NCBI RefSeq assembly: GCF_963678635.1
Contig: NC_087071.1
Coordinates: forward strand, 30,680,141 to 30,744,140
Reading direction: 5' to 3'
Length of the DNA: 64,000 bases
From: Symsagittifera roscoffensis
Taxonomy: Eukaryota > Xenacoelomorpha > Acoela > Convolutidae
Shown: in pieces, positions 61,567-64,000 of the stretch
How the letters are laid out: each line of letters opens with the position of its first letter
Numbering within the stretch: position 1 is the stretch's first letter
Translations under genes and position numbers: made by a program
The notes under the pieces: generated by a model
Told to the model about the DNA's origin: nothing
Seen by the model: only the letters and a program-made list of their open reading frames with translations
Databases searched by the model: none

Positions 61567-62452
61567 GGGCACTTCCAACAGCCTTTTCACCCATAATGTT
61601 CCCCCTTCCTTCACAATTACCCTAGTTTCATCTGCATCAATGAACGTTTTTAAAGATAACACTCTGGCCAACTTCAAAAATCTCCTGAGTGAAGAAATAA
61701 ATTTGCAAGGTGAATGGAGAGTAGCAGCTACAGAAATTACCTTCCCTACTCAGATAAACAACGTAACTGACAACAACATTGTGTACTACAAAAAAGATCG
61801 GGTTATAGCAAGCATGAAAGTTGAGAAAGACAAGATCTCCAGACCTTACCTTGGAGAAACAGCAACAATAACAAAAGGAGAATATACGAGCATTGATCAA
61901 ATACTGGACGAGATCCGTCGAAAGACAGAATTAGAAAAATTGGATTACGTAATAGATCCAATAACCAAACATCTTTCCTTATGGCTGCATTATTGGGAAG
62001 GTATAACTTTTTCAAGCCCGCAAATTCCTAGTCTAATTGGATTCAAAGGCGTCAGAGATGGAACTGGTTATCATATAGGTTACAAACAAGGAAGCACGAA
62101 ACATAGCACATTCTCTACCCAAGATCTTATTGCTGACTATCCCGTTGATGTATGCGCTGGTACTCAGCTTAAGTTTATTTATCTGGACATAATTCATTAT
62201 CAAATAGTCGGAGACACAAAAGCACCCCTTTTACGAGTCATTGATACAAATCGTCGAGTGAAAAACGGTTACGCATGTACAATTGAACCGAATCATCGTA
62301 AAGTGTTTAGTAATTTGGATTTTAAAAAACTTTTGGTCAATAATATTTCCAATATTTCTGTGAACTTGCGCACAGAAACTGGAGGACTTGTTCCTTTCGC
62401 TGGAGGGGGAAAAGTTGTTCTGACTTTGAAATTTCAAAAGTTTAGCAATTGA
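61559..62452 (+). CDS. mCP: E2 copy of the minor capsid protein (open, 297 aa)
   Basis: Full-length homologue of 30162-31055 with about half a dozen residue changes. See the E1 copy for the features. Confidence 0.82.
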   Translation: MTEGTSNSLFTHNVPPSFTITLVSSASMNVFKDNTLANFKNLLSEEINLQGEWRVAATEITFPTQINNVTDNNIVYYKKDRVIASMKVEKDKISRPYLGETATITKGEYTSIDQILDEIRRKTELEKLDYVIDPITKHLSLWLHYWEGITFSSPQIPSLIGFKGVRDGTGYHIGYKQGSTKHSTFSTQDLIADYPVDVCAGTQLKFIYLDIIHYQIVGDTKAPLLRVIDTNRRVKNGYACTIEPNHRKVFSNLDFKKLLVNNISNISVNLRTETGGLVPFAGGGKVVLTLKFQKFSN

Positions 62453-62457
62453 TCAAA

Positions 62458-62865
62458 ATGGATTCATATTACCACAACCAAGCAAACCTACCACATTTCT
62501 CGGGGCATTATAGACAACGAGGCAGTGGCTTCGGTGCATTAGCCTTGGGAATAGGAAGAGTCGCACTTCAACTGGCTCGAAAATTTGTGATACCCGCGGC
62601 TAAAAAAATCGGAAAAGAACTACTTCTTCAGGCAGCTCCAGAACTGATAGAAGTTGCAACAAAAAGAAAAAGTCCTAAGCAGGCACTCAAAAGCACCGTT
62701 AGAAAAACAATCAAAAAGCAAGTAGGAGGAGGAAGTAGATCTCGGAAAAGTCATCCAAAAAGAATGACGGCGTTTAAACGAAAAACGAGACGCGTCATTC
62801 CCAGAAAACGAACTGCACAGAGAAGTCGCTCCGATTTCTTTACAAGGGTTAAAAATGATTTCTAA
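62458..62865 (+). CDS. E2 copy of the core/pX-like protein (open, 135 aa)
   Basis: Homologue of 31061-31468 with two residue changes (Pro to Gln, Thr to Met). It overlaps the start of the broken capsid gene. Confidence 0.72.
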   Translation: MDSYYHNQANLPHFSGHYRQRGSGFGALALGIGRVALQLARKFVIPAAKKIGKELLLQAAPELIEVATKRKSPKQALKSTVRKTIKKQVGGGSRSRKSHPKRMTAFKRKTRRVIPRKRTAQRSRSDFFTRVKNDF

Positions 62866-64000
62866 TTTAATCCCGAGTGAAGCAACTCACAGCTCCTTGG
62901 ACTTATTTGAGAAACCGCCTTTACTTGTCACTTTTGAAAATGCATTCACCCAAAAAAATGGACCTTCCTACTCTCCTGATGGTCCTATGCTCTAGTTTGA
63001 AGTACTCGGCGACAGAAATAATTTCATCGATCTTCAACGTACTCGTTTGGAAATAGTTGCACGAATTGTTCGAAGCAATGGAAACGTGCTTCGAACCCAT
63101 GCTACAGAGGCGGCAAACAGAGATACGCCGTATTTTGTTAACAATCCTTTATCTTCAATATTTTCTGAGTGTACACTGTCTCTGAATGGTGAAAAAGTAT
63201 CAACTACCAATGCTAATTTTGCCCATAAAAGCTTTATTGAGACCGAGTTTTCATACGGTAATGATGCCAAGAAAACATGGTTGGCTTGTCAAGGTTATTA
63301 TTTTGAAGAAAATCCATCAGCAATTGACGGTGCTGGAAGGAGAGCAGATGATGTTACGGAGCGTAAAGGTCTCGTTGCGGCCTCGAGCGAGCTGAAGCTA
63401 TTTGGTTAAATTGCTTGCGACTTTTTGTCGTGTGACAAGCATCTACTTAGCGGTGTGACAATAAAATTGTCTCTTCTCCTAATGATTTTGTTGTCATATC
63501 TGAAGATGCAGCTAAACACTACAAGGTCCAAATAATCGAAGCTAACCTCTATGTCAGAAAGATGACTGTGACTGACTATGTTCTCTCATCAATAGAAAAA
63601 ACTTTGTTGAAGAACCTGGCAATTTACAATTACATCGAAGTAGTACCAAAAACGTTTCTCGCAACTGCAGGAGTACAAAGCTGGCGACAAGAGGATGTTT
63701 TTGCAAAAGAACCTGTTCGAAGAATGATAGTAGCAATGAGCATAAACGAAGCATATTTGGGTACTAATAGAACAAACCCTTTTCATTACCAGAAATTTGG
63801 GTTGAATGAGATCATTGTGTACAGAAACGGTCTACCCATTGCCGGAACTCCCATCTCAACATCAGACAATAAAAGAATTTATTACAATACGCTTGAGGCT
63901 CTTGATTTTGTTTTAAACGCTAGTCATGGAATCAGTCTCGCTAATTATGATAATCATTATATTATGGCTTTTGATCTCACGTCTACTCAGGAGGCTTCAC
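62855..64000 (+). pseudogene. MCP: E2 copy of the major capsid protein, several breaks
   Basis: Homologue of 31458-32774, cut by the window edge. There is a stop in place of the codons near 62991-62995, a second stop near 63406, and a 7-bp deletion near 63474. The sequence between the breaks is otherwise very close to E1. Confidence 0.88.

Larger units (their letters stand above)
56015..64000 (+). mobile_element. Polinton/Maverick element E2, left part, decaying
   Basis: It begins with the same AGTAGTATTG terminus as E1 and follows E1 collinearly (24610 corresponds to 56015) at roughly 97-98% identity to the window edge, which falls inside the major capsid gene. At least five genes carry frameshifts or stops: the first early gene, the membrane protein, ATPase, integrase and major capsid. 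The other genes are open. E2 is therefore a non-autonomous relic. Its cassette and polymerase, if present, lie beyond the window. Confidence 0.93.

Overview
The window is AT-rich metazoan (probably invertebrate) nuclear DNA. It has spliced exons with GT-AG introns, long gene-poor stretches, retrotransposon debris, MITE-like elements and two related Polinton/Maverick elements. There is no bacterial operon, rRNA, convincing tRNA or CRISPR array. The sequence alone does not fix the species.

Layout. (1) 1-16640: three head-to-tail units (6.75 kb, 7.08 kb and a truncated 2.8 kb) of a dead Ty3/Gypsy-like retrotransposon, with recognisable gag zinc knuckle, reverse transcriptase, RNase H and integrase remnants broken by many stops. 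(2) 16641-24603: non-coding DNA with an old foldback repeat family and three candidate exons of a secreted host gene (18173-18301, 22094-22232, 24009-24113). (3) 24610-42911: Polinton E1, 18302 bp, apparently complete, with terminal inverted repeats and a perfect 6-bp target duplication (CCACCC). (4) 42912-56014: non-coding DNA with a LINE fragment, two inverted copies of a 0.93-kb nonautonomous element, minisatellites, a hAT-type MITE with a perfect 8-bp target duplication, and a fourth host exon (52097-52241) with a PLAT-like sequence in phase with exon 3. E1 therefore appears to lie in an intron of this host gene. (5) 56015-64000: left part of a second, decaying Polinton copy (E2), cut by the window edge.

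E1 carries the full virus-like gene set. A tightly packed rightward block holds unknown early proteins, a two-helix membrane protein, packaging ATPase, small hydrophobic protein, basic-tailed protein, retroviral-type integrase, minor capsid (penton-like), core/pX-like protein, major capsid (double jelly roll) and adenain-like protease. A 3.7-kb cassette bounded by 104-bp inverted repeats (98% identical) follows. It holds a leftward gene with a possible HUH-nuclease signature, a leftward PC4-like gene, an unknown rightward gene and a strongly structured hairpin region. The protein-primed family B DNA polymerase lies last, in three exons with N-terminal zinc fingers.

The most interesting points are: the Polinton termini are themselves imperfect palindromes able to fold as hairpins; the inverted-repeat cassette contains a candidate Rep-like protein; and a pre-miRNA-like hairpin lies inside that cassette. 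All functional calls rest on reading motifs by eye, without database searches.
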